Positions 9,464 through 17,477 of a stretch of 45,047 nucleotides of DNA are shown piece after piece. This stretch comes from Cytophagales bacterium (GTDB taxonomy: Bacteria; Bacteroidota; Bacteroidia; Cytophagales; JAHDFW01). The notes below the pieces were generated by a model. That model saw only the letters and a program-made list of their open reading frames with translations. It ran no database searches and was not told the DNA's origin. The translations under genes were made by a program, and so were the position numbers. Each line of letters opens with the position of its first letter. Within the stretch, counting starts at the first letter, position 1. The stretch spans positions 1 through 45,047 of the forward strand of contig JAHDFW010000004.1 of NCBI GenBank assembly GCA_020627945.1. The letters run 5' to 3'.

Positions 9464-11059
9464 CTAATTGAAAAGAGGAGCAACATCTTCACCAATTTGC
9501 TCTTGGAAAAATGTTCGATAATCATCACGCCAGTGTTGAGCTGCGCCCAAGTTAAGCAATTCTAAATTTGGCTTATTGTCGGTAAGGATATAGTGTGGCT
9601 GATCGTAAATCGAAGAGATCTGTTCAGAAGACATCAAAAAATCGTACGAACTTTTATTAACCCCATCAACTCCCATATAAATTCTAGGTTTACCGATCTC
9701 TAATGGCGATGTAGAAGCTAAGTACAAGCAATTACGACTAGCCTCATCACCTGTGGTTGGAACAACATTAACAAAATATCCTGCTCTTAGTAAGGTATTG
9801 TATACAGATCTCCCAGCTAATCCTTTTTCTCCGGTAACAAATCCATTGAAATTGATTAAGACCATTCCTCCCTCCTTCACTTTATCCTTTAGTTGTTCAA
9901 GAGCTTCTTTAGTAAGCAGGTAAGAAGGAGCTACTTCCCCTCTAAAAACATCAAAGATTACAATATCATATTTTTTTCTTGTGGTTCTTAGATAATGCCG
10001 AGCATCATCAATTTCAATCTTCCGACCACTATACTGAAAATAATCTCTTGCAACTTGACCAATTCGTTCATCTAACTCTACCACATCCAAATCAAACCCA
10101 AGTTTTTTACTGAGGCCATCAGACACTGTCCCTCCCCCAAGTCCCAACAATAGCACCTTAGATCCTTTTGGATAGATACTTGCAGCAGAATATAAAAAAT
10201 TGGTATAGTTCCATCTTGACTGATTGGTGTTCCTATCAATCCAAGTTTGCCCAATTCTATTCACGAATAAAACGCGTTCATCATTACCCGAAACCTGATT
10301 TTTAACATCCGCAACCATCACTTGCCCAAGAAGCCCTTCAGAATGGTATTTTACCACATTTTCCTGATAACTACCTCTGGTAAAAATGGAAAGCCCTGAT
10401 AAAACTACAAATACCCCTAAAATCCCATAAAGTGTTTTATCGAAACGACTCTTTAGAACTACAAATGCAGCCATCCCAAACAACAATGAACAAACTAACA
10501 ACGGAATCGTAAGACCGAATGAAGGAATCAGAAAAAAACCAAATAAAAAGGTGGCGCTTATTCCCCCAAGTGTTGATAATCCATACACTCTACCAGAAAC
10601 ATTTCCCGCACTCAATCCTAAATTTCTTGATAAAAGTTCAATAACCAATGGAGGTATACTGCCGAACAAAATATTAGGGAAAATCAACAATGTGGCAGCG
10701 GAGAGTGCTACTCCTAAACCATAAGGCTTAATGAAAAACGAGTTAAGTACAACTGATCCTTCCAATGGAATTACTACTACAAAAATCGTAACAAGCACCA
10801 TTACCAGAGCTAATCGTTTTGACACTCCCTCTTTCAATACGGAAGCCCAATGTCCTCCAAGAAAATATCCTGCTGCCAAAGAACTTACTACTGTCGTTAG
10901 AACTATTGTCCAGAGTACGAGAGATTCTCCAAAAGTTGGTGCTAACAGCCTTAAACCAATAAGTTCCAATGCCATCACAAAAGCTCCTTCCAATATTGCT
11001 ATGCAAAAAAGTCCTTTACTCGAAATTGACTGAACTGATTGATTCTCTGACATTGTCAC
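9464..11059 (-). CDS. Membrane-embedded spermidine synthase-like protein (fused MFS/SpeE-like)
   Basis: The 531-residue protein has about six to seven hydrophobic helices (residues about 15-225), then a cytoplasm-like Rossmann methyltransferase/aminopropyltransferase domain (about 230-520). The membrane half shows FALELIG-like MALELIGLRLLAPTFG and VYGLSTLGG (near 161). The soluble half has a nucleotide-binding VLLLGLGGG near 300, VVELDERIG, and DVFRGEVAPSYLLT near 368. The classical SpeE GGGDG and DSSDP motifs are not intact, so true spermidine synthesis is doubtful. It is the last gene of a minus-strand set, 50 bases after a T9SS cargo gene. Similar proteins are annotated as spermidine synthases, but their real substrate is generally unknown. 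Confidence 0.8.
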   Translation of the reverse strand: MTMSENQSVQSISSKGLFCIAILEGAFVMALELIGLRLLAPTFGESLVLWTIVLTTVVSSLAAGYFLGGHWASVLKEGVSKRLALVMVLVTIFVVVIPLEGSVVLNSFFIKPYGLGVALSAATLLIFPNILFGSIPPLVIELLSRNLGLSAGNVSGRVYGLSTLGGISATFLFGFFLIPSFGLTIPLLVCSLLFGMAAFVVLKSRFDKTLYGILGVFVVLSGLSIFTRGSYQENVVKYHSEGLLGQVMVADVKNQVSGNDERVLFVNRIGQTWIDRNTNQSRWNYTNFLYSAASIYPKGSKVLLLGLGGGTVSDGLSKKLGFDLDVVELDERIGQVARDYFQYSGRKIEIDDARHYLRTTRKKYDIVIFDVFRGEVAPSYLLTKEALEQLKDKVKEGGMVLINFNGFVTGEKGLAGRSVYNTLLRAGYFVNVVPTTGDEASRNCLYLASTSPLEIGKPRIYMGVDGVNKSSYDFLMSSEQISSIYDQPHYILTDNKPNLELLNLGAAQHWRDDYRTFFQEQIGEDVAPLFN

Positions 11060-11109
11060 TACGTTTTGATCAATGCAAGTTAATAGTTTTGAAGATTATT
11101 TGTTACTAA

Positions 11110-12684
11110 TCACGTTAATTTAAGCATTCGCTGCACAAAACTCCCCTTTCTCGTAGTAACCCTAAACACGAAAACTCCAGTTTGAATATACTGAGGAAGA
11201 ACTACCTGAACTTGTGAACCTACAAACTCCCTGCTCCAAAGTCGTCTGCCTTGTAAATCAAAACATTCAAGCTCAAATGAATCTGAATTCGTATTACTAA
11301 CAGACAACAAGTCCCCTGTTAACTTCATTTGTACATGATTCGTTTGAAGTCCTTCATTTATTGCTCCTGTTGTATCTGTAGAATCCGGCCCCGTCTTCGT
11401 AATATAACATTTCTCAATCTGATACGAAGTATCAACATATTCGGTAAACAAACTATCAAACTCGTGTATTAAACTGAAGTTTTTAGATACAGTCGAATAC
11501 GTGGTGTCTGAAAAAGTAATTGTATCTCTAGCTGCGGTAACATTTTTCGACCTACAACCTCTTCCATTCAGATCTACTTCCAAAATCTGATACATCCACC
11601 CTTGCGATGTCTTTTTAGGTCCATGAACCAGTATAGAAGAATCTTGTTTCTGAACACCTGTTACATATTCATCATCGGAATAATCATAATGCTTACTCCA
11701 ATTAACCCGACCTAAAGAATCAATAGAAAGCAAAAAGAAGTCATCATAAGATCCTGTAATTGAAGTTAAAACTCCTCCAACAATAATCTCCTGACCAGAG
11801 CTTTTACCTCTTAAAAATTTATTGGATAAAGTAGTACTATACTTATAAGACCAAATTTGATTCCCTGACAAGTCCATTTTAACAATCAGTCCTGCTATGT
11901 TAGGCTCTTTTGTATAACCCAACAAGTAAATATTATCCTGACTATCCAACACCACCTGATTAACCTCTTGATCTCCTGTATCTCTGAGTACTTTGGCCCA
12001 TTCTATTTGATTCAACGAATCAAGCAGCACGACTATCATATCATCTCCGTAAGTAGAACCAATTCTATGTTTACCGGCAATCACTTTCTTACTACCCACA
12101 CTAGTCTCTTGCACCGTAATCAACTCTTGATCTCCTTCAATATCCAAATGTACAGAACTCAATGGCAACAGATTCGAGTCTAACTTTATACACAAGGCAT
12201 CTAAATTACCAAATGCAATCTCTGTAGTTCCAAGAAGAAATAAAGAACCATTTGCCAATTCTACAAGATCTTTTGCTTCATCAGTTTCAGAATTGCCACA
12301 GATCAACGATCTTAAATCTCCTGAAGAATCTACTCTTGTAACTAAAATATCGTTGGTACCTGCACCTTTACTAAAAGTATACCCTAAACCATAATATTGG
12401 TTATTTATTTCCAGAAATTTTCCAGCATATTCATGTGCTCCACCACCATACAGTCTCGTCCAAATTTCAGAGCCATTTTCAGAATATTTACCAAAATGTA
12501 AATCTCGATTCGATACTCCACCTGTTGTATCAATCAAACTTAATTTATAAATAGTTTTATTAGAATCAGGCAAAATATGATTACTGTAAGAATCTGTTCG
12601 TTGCCCGTTACAAAAAACAAAAAGCGTTGCCAATAATATCAGCAACGCAATTTTCTTAACGTTATATAATTTGATGCTCTCCAA
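11110..12684 (-). CDS. Secreted beta-propeller-like protein with T9SS type A sorting domain
   Basis: The 524-residue protein opens with a signal peptide (hydrophobic stretch about residues 11-25, ending near NGQ). Residues about 40-380 contain repeated units of the type D..V..LDS.G...W.K.Y, for example DILVTRVDSSGDL, IEWAKVLRDTGDQEVNQV and FLLSIDSLGRVNWSKHYDYSDDEYV, as in SBBP/delta-60-type beta-propellers. The last about 75 residues (ECFDLQGRRLWSREF to FVQRMLKLT) form a type A C-terminal sorting domain, so export across the outer membrane by T9SS is expected. It begins 13 bases after the cargo gene at 12698, indicating an operon. Ligand and role are unknown. Confidence 0.78.
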   Translation of the reverse strand: MESIKLYNVKKIALLILLATLFVFCNGQRTDSYSNHILPDSNKTIYKLSLIDTTGGVSNRDLHFGKYSENGSEIWTRLYGGGAHEYAGKFLEINNQYYGLGYTFSKGAGTNDILVTRVDSSGDLRSLICGNSETDEAKDLVELANGSLFLLGTTEIAFGNLDALCIKLDSNLLPLSSVHLDIEGDQELITVQETSVGSKKVIAGKHRIGSTYGDDMIVVLLDSLNQIEWAKVLRDTGDQEVNQVVLDSQDNIYLLGYTKEPNIAGLIVKMDLSGNQIWSYKYSTTLSNKFLRGKSSGQEIIVGGVLTSITGSYDDFFLLSIDSLGRVNWSKHYDYSDDEYVTGVQKQDSSILVHGPKKTSQGWMYQILEVDLNGRGCRSKNVTAARDTITFSDTTYSTVSKNFSLIHEFDSLFTEYVDTSYQIEKCYITKTGPDSTDTTGAINEGLQTNHVQMKLTGDLLSVSNTNSDSFELECFDLQGRRLWSREFVGSQVQVVLPQYIQTGVFVFRVTTRKGSFVQRMLKLT

Positions 12685-12697
12685 ATTGAGCCTCCTA

Positions 12698-15067
12698 TTA
12701 GTTTTTATTAACCTTCGCGACGATCTTTCTATCCATCGTGGTTATTTCAAGGGCATACAAGCCTGCTTTAGCATTTTTAAAAGGTAAGTCCAACGTAGTA
12801 ACTCCTTGATTTAAATCCCTTTTGAAAGAATCTATTAACCTTCCGTTCAGGTCAAGAACATTGATAACCGCCTGACGTACCTTTCCGCTTTGCACTGAAA
12901 CATGCACCGAACTGTTATTTGATACTGGCTGAGGGAAAATTTTCAAAATGCTCAATTCATTATGTTTATCCAACGATACAAAACGAACCATTGAGTAATC
13001 CTTAAACCCTGTTGGATCTTCTTCACGTAACCTATAGTAACCCTTAGATAAAGGATCTATATCAGTGTATTCAAACTGCCCTGTTTCATTCGGCATTACA
13101 GCACTAGAAAGGTTTACATAATTGATTCCGTCCATGGATCGTTCAACGAAATAGGATTTATCTTTCAATAATTCATCAAATTCCCAATTCAATTTCACCG
13201 TGTTTTGTGCTGTTACCTCGGCATCAAATTGCATCAACCCTAGTTCTAACACAAGCGCACTAAAACAAACTTGATCAAGACTGGTACATCCTGCTCCATC
13301 TGTAATAGTAAGTTCATAACAACCAGCAGCAGTCCCTCCTGGAGCATTAAACACTGGATCTTCGATTGTAGTACTACTTAAAAATGATACATCTGCTCCT
13401 CCTGAAGCTGCAGCCCATGAGTAAGATGGGTTAGGTCTTGGAGTAATCGCAGCATCTTGCAGGTTCACTTCAAAATTCTTAATTGTACCAGAACTTGAAG
13501 AACCGCCATTATCAGTTAATGTTAGTGTAATCGTTGAAGAACAAGACTGCCCATCTAACAAGTTTAAAACATCTCCATAAGGAAGGCAATAGCGGGTTCC
13601 ACTTCCACCCCCTCCAGTTTTCTTAAGGTCTCCAACACCGATAGTAACACAATTACCTCCAATACAAACTGTACCTCCTAATTCATTATTTGCCTTAGTA
13701 TGTAAATAGTTGAAACAAATAGCATCGGTAGGAATATTTGCAGCATCCAAGGGACAATTACTTGTAATTCCAGACAACGAAATTGAAGTTGATCCTGATC
13801 CACCGTCAGGAACATTCTCGTCTGTACCGTTGCTAATAGGAACTGGAGTAAGGATAGTATCATTTCCAGGATTTCCAGCTGTAGCGGTAGCATCAATTGT
13901 ATAGTCTGTAGTAGGGTCTGGCATAAAATCCGATCCAGCGTATGAATTTACAGCACTAATAAAAGCGTCCGTAGAGCCTGAAACACTTCCTGCACCAGCA
14001 CAAGTTGTATTGGTAACTCCTGCTGTAGCATTTAACGTAATTGTTCCTGCCGTAGAAACTGACAGAATATAAGGGTTTGTACCTGTAGTAATAGGTGCCT
14101 GATCAACACCGTCAATTTGATATGTAAAAGTCCAGTCTCCTGCTCCAGTAAATGAAATTGGAACATCTACCGAATTACAATCGTACAAGGCCGGTGTACC
14201 TAAAGCACCAGTCGGTAATGGATTAAGATTTACAGTAACTGAAGTAGTTTGCGTTGGACAACCAGCCGTTTCTCCTGACAAGGTATAAGTTCCTCCAGAA
14301 TTTGCTGTTGCTGAAAATGAACCTGGATTATCAGATGTACTTGAATACCCATTAGGTCCAGACCATGAATATGTTGTTCTACCTCCACCACTTGTAACAC
14401 AAGTAGTACAATTCGAATTCAAATCTATGGGATCTCCTTCACAAACAGTGGTTGTTGCACCTCCATTTACTACGCTGCTCAAATCAGCGGGAATACATAC
14501 TACAACTGTTGGAATAGTATTATCAAATTCATCAGGACACTCTGTCCCACTTTCTCCACCTTCTAACTGAATCGTACTAATAGGATCGTCAGTAGTAAAT
14601 ACTACAGTCCAACATAATTGTGCTGGGTTATTACAATCCGCACAATCTCCTCTGATATCCTCTGGCGCAAGCCAACCTGGAGAACCTGATGGATTATAAG
14701 ATAAATCACCTCCACCAGTACTAGCTGAGGCAGTAACAGATGCAGATTGTACCGTACCACCTGCAGGAGCTTGTCCCATCGCAGCTGAAGCACATCCTTG
14801 CCCATTAAATGTTAAATCCACCGAACAATAATTGTAGTTAGATGTAATAGTGGGCGTCGATGTACCCGTAATATTCTGGTCCGCGTTCAATGTAATCCCA
14901 CCTGTTGGGCCCCAGTTTGGAGAAATACCTAAACAAACGTTGGCCGTATAAGTATACTCTGTACCATCAAATGTAGCACTAGTTACAACAACCGAAGTTC
15001 TGTCACACCCAAAACTGTTAAACAAAACATACAGAAACAAACTAAGAAAAAGACCTATTTTTTTCAT
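12698..15067 (-). CDS. Large secreted multidomain protein with T9SS type A sorting domain
   Basis: The preferred start is the ATG at 15067, giving 789 residues that begin MKKIGLFLSLFLYVLF, a clean signal peptide; the frame opens 33 bases earlier but the extra residues are not signal-like. After the signal comes a cysteine-containing domain (CDRTSVVVTSATFDG), then Ig-like/PKD-like segments (GPNGYSSTSDNPGSF; SYSWAAASGGADVSF), glycine/serine/threonine-rich and with many paired cysteines. A fibronectin-like domain follows (about 640-710, with LNWEFDELLKDKSYFVERS). The last about 75 residues, from ILKIFPQPVSNN, are a T9SS type A sorting domain. It heads an operon with the genes at 11110 and 9464. 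A surface or adhesive role is plausible but not shown. Confidence 0.82.
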   Translation of the reverse strand: MKKIGLFLSLFLYVLFNSFGCDRTSVVVTSATFDGTEYTYTANVCLGISPNWGPTGGITLNADQNITGTSTPTITSNYNYCSVDLTFNGQGCASAAMGQAPAGGTVQSASVTASASTGGGDLSYNPSGSPGWLAPEDIRGDCADCNNPAQLCWTVVFTTDDPISTIQLEGGESGTECPDEFDNTIPTVVVCIPADLSSVVNGGATTTVCEGDPIDLNSNCTTCVTSGGGRTTYSWSGPNGYSSTSDNPGSFSATANSGGTYTLSGETAGCPTQTTSVTVNLNPLPTGALGTPALYDCNSVDVPISFTGAGDWTFTYQIDGVDQAPITTGTNPYILSVSTAGTITLNATAGVTNTTCAGAGSVSGSTDAFISAVNSYAGSDFMPDPTTDYTIDATATAGNPGNDTILTPVPISNGTDENVPDGGSGSTSISLSGITSNCPLDAANIPTDAICFNYLHTKANNELGGTVCIGGNCVTIGVGDLKKTGGGGSGTRYCLPYGDVLNLLDGQSCSSTITLTLTDNGGSSSSGTIKNFEVNLQDAAITPRPNPSYSWAAASGGADVSFLSSTTIEDPVFNAPGGTAAGCYELTITDGAGCTSLDQVCFSALVLELGLMQFDAEVTAQNTVKLNWEFDELLKDKSYFVERSMDGINYVNLSSAVMPNETGQFEYTDIDPLSKGYYRLREEDPTGFKDYSMVRFVSLDKHNELSILKIFPQPVSNNSSVHVSVQSGKVRQAVINVLDLNGRLIDSFKRDLNQGVTTLDLPFKNAKAGLYALEITTMDRKIVAKVNKN

Positions 15068-15239
15068 TTTACCAATATTTTCTACTACCTCAATAAGCAA
15101 TTATACAATTTTTTGTGGAAATATCACAACTATCAAAGCCGTATTAGATTAAATACTTTCTGGACTCAAAAGGTAACCCTTGAGAAAATGATTTAAATTA
15201 ATTAACTGGTTAACAGAGATGTAAATAATATCGTTACTC

Positions 15240-16775
15240 CTATTTCTTAGAAAAAAAAGTTAAATGCTCATTATTACGGGACTTTTCCCTAAGATCCTTA
15301 ACTACCTCAAGTTGGATTAACTCAAGCTTGGACTCGTTATCCTTTAGAATCATCCCTTGATTAATTTCTGCTATTGGACTCAGATAATTTTGTTTGACGA
15401 ATCCAAGCGTGTTCATTGAGTTATCAGAAATTCTTAATGGCTTCTTTAAATCTAAAATTTCAGGTCGTTTAGAAGCGACTATTATTTCTTCTGGGTTCGA
15501 ATCGTCGTTCGGTTTTTTAATTTTCGCAACAAAGTAGCCTGCAGATTTCAAAGTGTGACTAGTAGCCAACAAACCATCGTTCCCTAAACCATTGCCAAGA
15601 CTAAAATAATTAAGAAAAATGGAACCATTCTCTTTAAGATGTTTGCCCATTTCACCAAAAGCCTCTATAGTATAAACATTGGTTGGAATAGACTCACCTT
15701 TACTCAAGTCTAATATGATAATATCATATTTCTCAGATGTCGTATGCAAGTAATGCCTAATATCATCACATATAAAATTAAACTTGGTAGGATCCAATGA
15801 CATATATTTCTTGCTAACCTTAAGTAATCTGGAATCAAAATCGACCACATCTACTTTAAAGCCAAAGGCCAACAATTGATTTACAAGAACTCCTCCCCCA
15901 AGTCCCGCTACCAAAACTTTTCCGCCCACTGGATAAGAAGAGGTATAAGCTGCTATTCGATAAGGGTAATTCAAAGCAGAAGTACCAGACTCAAGTCGAA
16001 TTCCAGACTGAACCATTCTGTTAACATTGAGATAGCGATACTTACCATGTTCTTCTCGAATTTCTACTTCACCCATAATCCCATTCTCTCGATGAATAAC
16101 TTTGGTATTATTCCCCATTGTTACGGGTTGCTGAAACTTCTTGAATTGCATAAATGCAATCCCCAACACGGGTATAACCGCAATTAAGAGTTTGGTTTGC
16201 CCTAATTTAAATATCACAAAGGTTGCTACAACAAACCCAACTCCAAACAAAGCGTAAAGCACCTTAGTTGTCTCTATATTGGGAAACATTCCAAATGCCA
16301 GTAGATACACGGAAAAAATTCCTCCTAAAGTAGAGAAAACAAACACCTTCCCAGACGCTACTCCTTTCTCTGAATAATCATTTTGAGCGACTGAAATTAT
16401 CAAAGGAGAATATGAAGTAATTAGTAAAACAGGTAATCCTGTTAATAAAGAAGTATGTAACATTAATGCAGGAAAAACACTCTGCCCTTGAAAAATCACA
16501 AATAGAAGCTCATGAATTTTCGCTTGTCCAGTCAACCAAACAAGGATCACAACAAGGCTAATGACTACGTACCAATTACGGAATTTAACGTCTTTCCTCA
16601 ATAAAAATGAGCCCAGAAAATACCCCCCACATGAATATAGCATTACCGTGGATAAAACTGCAATCCACATAAAATAACTACTTCCGAAGTTCACTTGTAA
16701 ATACTGCGCTCCTACCAATTCTAGCGCCAAAAAGAAGAACCCTTCCAAAAATGCAAGTATAATCCAATTCTTCAT
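15240..16775 (-). CDS. Membrane-embedded spermidine synthase-like protein, second copy
   Basis: The 511-residue protein has the same layout as the one at 9464: hydrophobic helices to about residue 215, then a Rossmann domain. Matching landmarks are FLALELVGAQYLQVNFG, VFVFSTLGG (near 148), VLVAGLGGG (near 287), VDFDSRLL, and DLSKGESIPTNVYT (near 353). The acidic residue after the conserved glycine is glutamate in both copies (GE). Its ATG overlaps the TAA of the gene at 16775 by one base (TAATG), which implies translational coupling. It is a diverged paralogue, not a recent copy. Function is unknown; polyamine or methyl/aminopropyl transfer to an envelope substrate is only a guess. Confidence 0.78.
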   Translation of the reverse strand: MKNWIILAFLEGFFFLALELVGAQYLQVNFGSSYFMWIAVLSTVMLYSCGGYFLGSFLLRKDVKFRNWYVVISLVVILVWLTGQAKIHELLFVIFQGQSVFPALMLHTSLLTGLPVLLITSYSPLIISVAQNDYSEKGVASGKVFVFSTLGGIFSVYLLAFGMFPNIETTKVLYALFGVGFVVATFVIFKLGQTKLLIAVIPVLGIAFMQFKKFQQPVTMGNNTKVIHRENGIMGEVEIREEHGKYRYLNVNRMVQSGIRLESGTSALNYPYRIAAYTSSYPVGGKVLVAGLGGGVLVNQLLAFGFKVDVVDFDSRLLKVSKKYMSLDPTKFNFICDDIRHYLHTTSEKYDIIILDLSKGESIPTNVYTIEAFGEMGKHLKENGSIFLNYFSLGNGLGNDGLLATSHTLKSAGYFVAKIKKPNDDSNPEEIIVASKRPEILDLKKPLRISDNSMNTLGFVKQNYLSPIAEINQGMILKDNESKLELIQLEVVKDLREKSRNNEHLTFFSKK

Positions 16776-17389
16776 TAGGCTTTTCGAGTTAATTTAAGGA
16801 TTCCAAAAACTAATGATAACAGAAATAGAAGAATCAGCATTCCTCCTAGAATCGAGGTCACCTGAATAACATTAAGTACGGGAAGTAATAGTGTTCCAGT
16901 CACTAACAGAAAAATCACACCGCCCAAGGTCGATAATGCATATACATTACCAGCCGTTTTACCCGCACTTCCCTCATCACTATTTCCTACCAATTGGATA
17001 ACCAATGGAGAAATCAATCCGAGTAATGCAAAAAATGGCACAATCAAAATTGTTGTTCCTAAAAATGCTCCTGCTTGCACCGACATTCCGCTAACCATAG
17101 AATAAATCGCTTGACCAATCCAAGGTTGTAAAATAGTATAAAGCCCAGCTACAAGGGTAATGAATCCAATTAAACGTGCAAGGTCATCCCTATACTTGTC
17201 GATAATAACTGAAGAAACAAAATAGCCAATTAGAAGCCCAATCATGCTAGCTCCAATAATAGAGGCCCATACAAACATAGATGCACCAAAGTAAGGGGCT
17301 ATTATTTTATAGTTCAAAAGCTCAAAAGCTAAAACAACACCACCTCCTGCAAAAGCTGTAGCATAGTATAATAGGTTGGCTTTGTTCAT
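16775..17389 (-). CDS. Stand-alone membrane half of the MFS/SpeE-like family
   Basis: From the ATG at 17389 this protein has 204 residues and about six to seven hydrophobic helices. It matches the membrane halves of the proteins at 15240 and 9464 (LAFELLNYKIIAPYFGAS; SAGKTAGNVYALSTLGG) but stops before any nucleotide-binding domain. The frame stays open to 17434, but that longer start lies inside the stem of the terminator at 17419-17458, so MNKANLLYY at 17389 is the better start. Its stop overlaps the start of the 15240 gene by one base. Partnering with that gene product as a two-subunit membrane complex is an inference. Alternatively it is a remnant of a full-length copy. Confidence 0.72.
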   Translation of the reverse strand: MNKANLLYYATAFAGGGVVLAFELLNYKIIAPYFGASMFVWASIIGASMIGLLIGYFVSSVIIDKYRDDLARLIGFITLVAGLYTILQPWIGQAIYSMVSGMSVQAGAFLGTTILIVPFFALLGLISPLVIQLVGNSDEGSAGKTAGNVYALSTLGGVIFLLVTGTLLLPVLNVIQVTSILGGMLILLFLLSLVFGILKLTRKA

Positions 17390-17418
17390 CCGAGAATTAA
17401 GTTTAACTGCATGAATAT

Positions 17419-17458
17419 AAAAAAAGTCCTGCAACGAAATACATTACAGGACCTTTTA
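17419..17458 (-). terminator. Rho-independent terminator after the OmpA-like gene
   Basis: On the minus strand a stem GTCCTGTAA pairs with TTGCAGGAC (one G-U pair) around a loop of about 9 bases, followed directly by seven Ts. It begins about 20 bases after the stop codon of the gene at 17478 and separates it from the membrane-protein pair downstream. Confidence 0.85.
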
Positions 17459-17477
17459 AAATTTCTAAATGTCTAAA

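Noticed and set aside
13678-13904. Open frames on both strands inside the large T9SS protein
   Set aside because: They lie wholly within a well-supported coding region, have no start context or recognisable protein features, and follow from its biased codon use.
9464-16775. Calling the two full-length membrane enzymes spermidine synthases
   Set aside because: The fused membrane half and the non-canonical GGGDG and DSSDP regions argue against simple polyamine synthesis, so only a family-level name is used.
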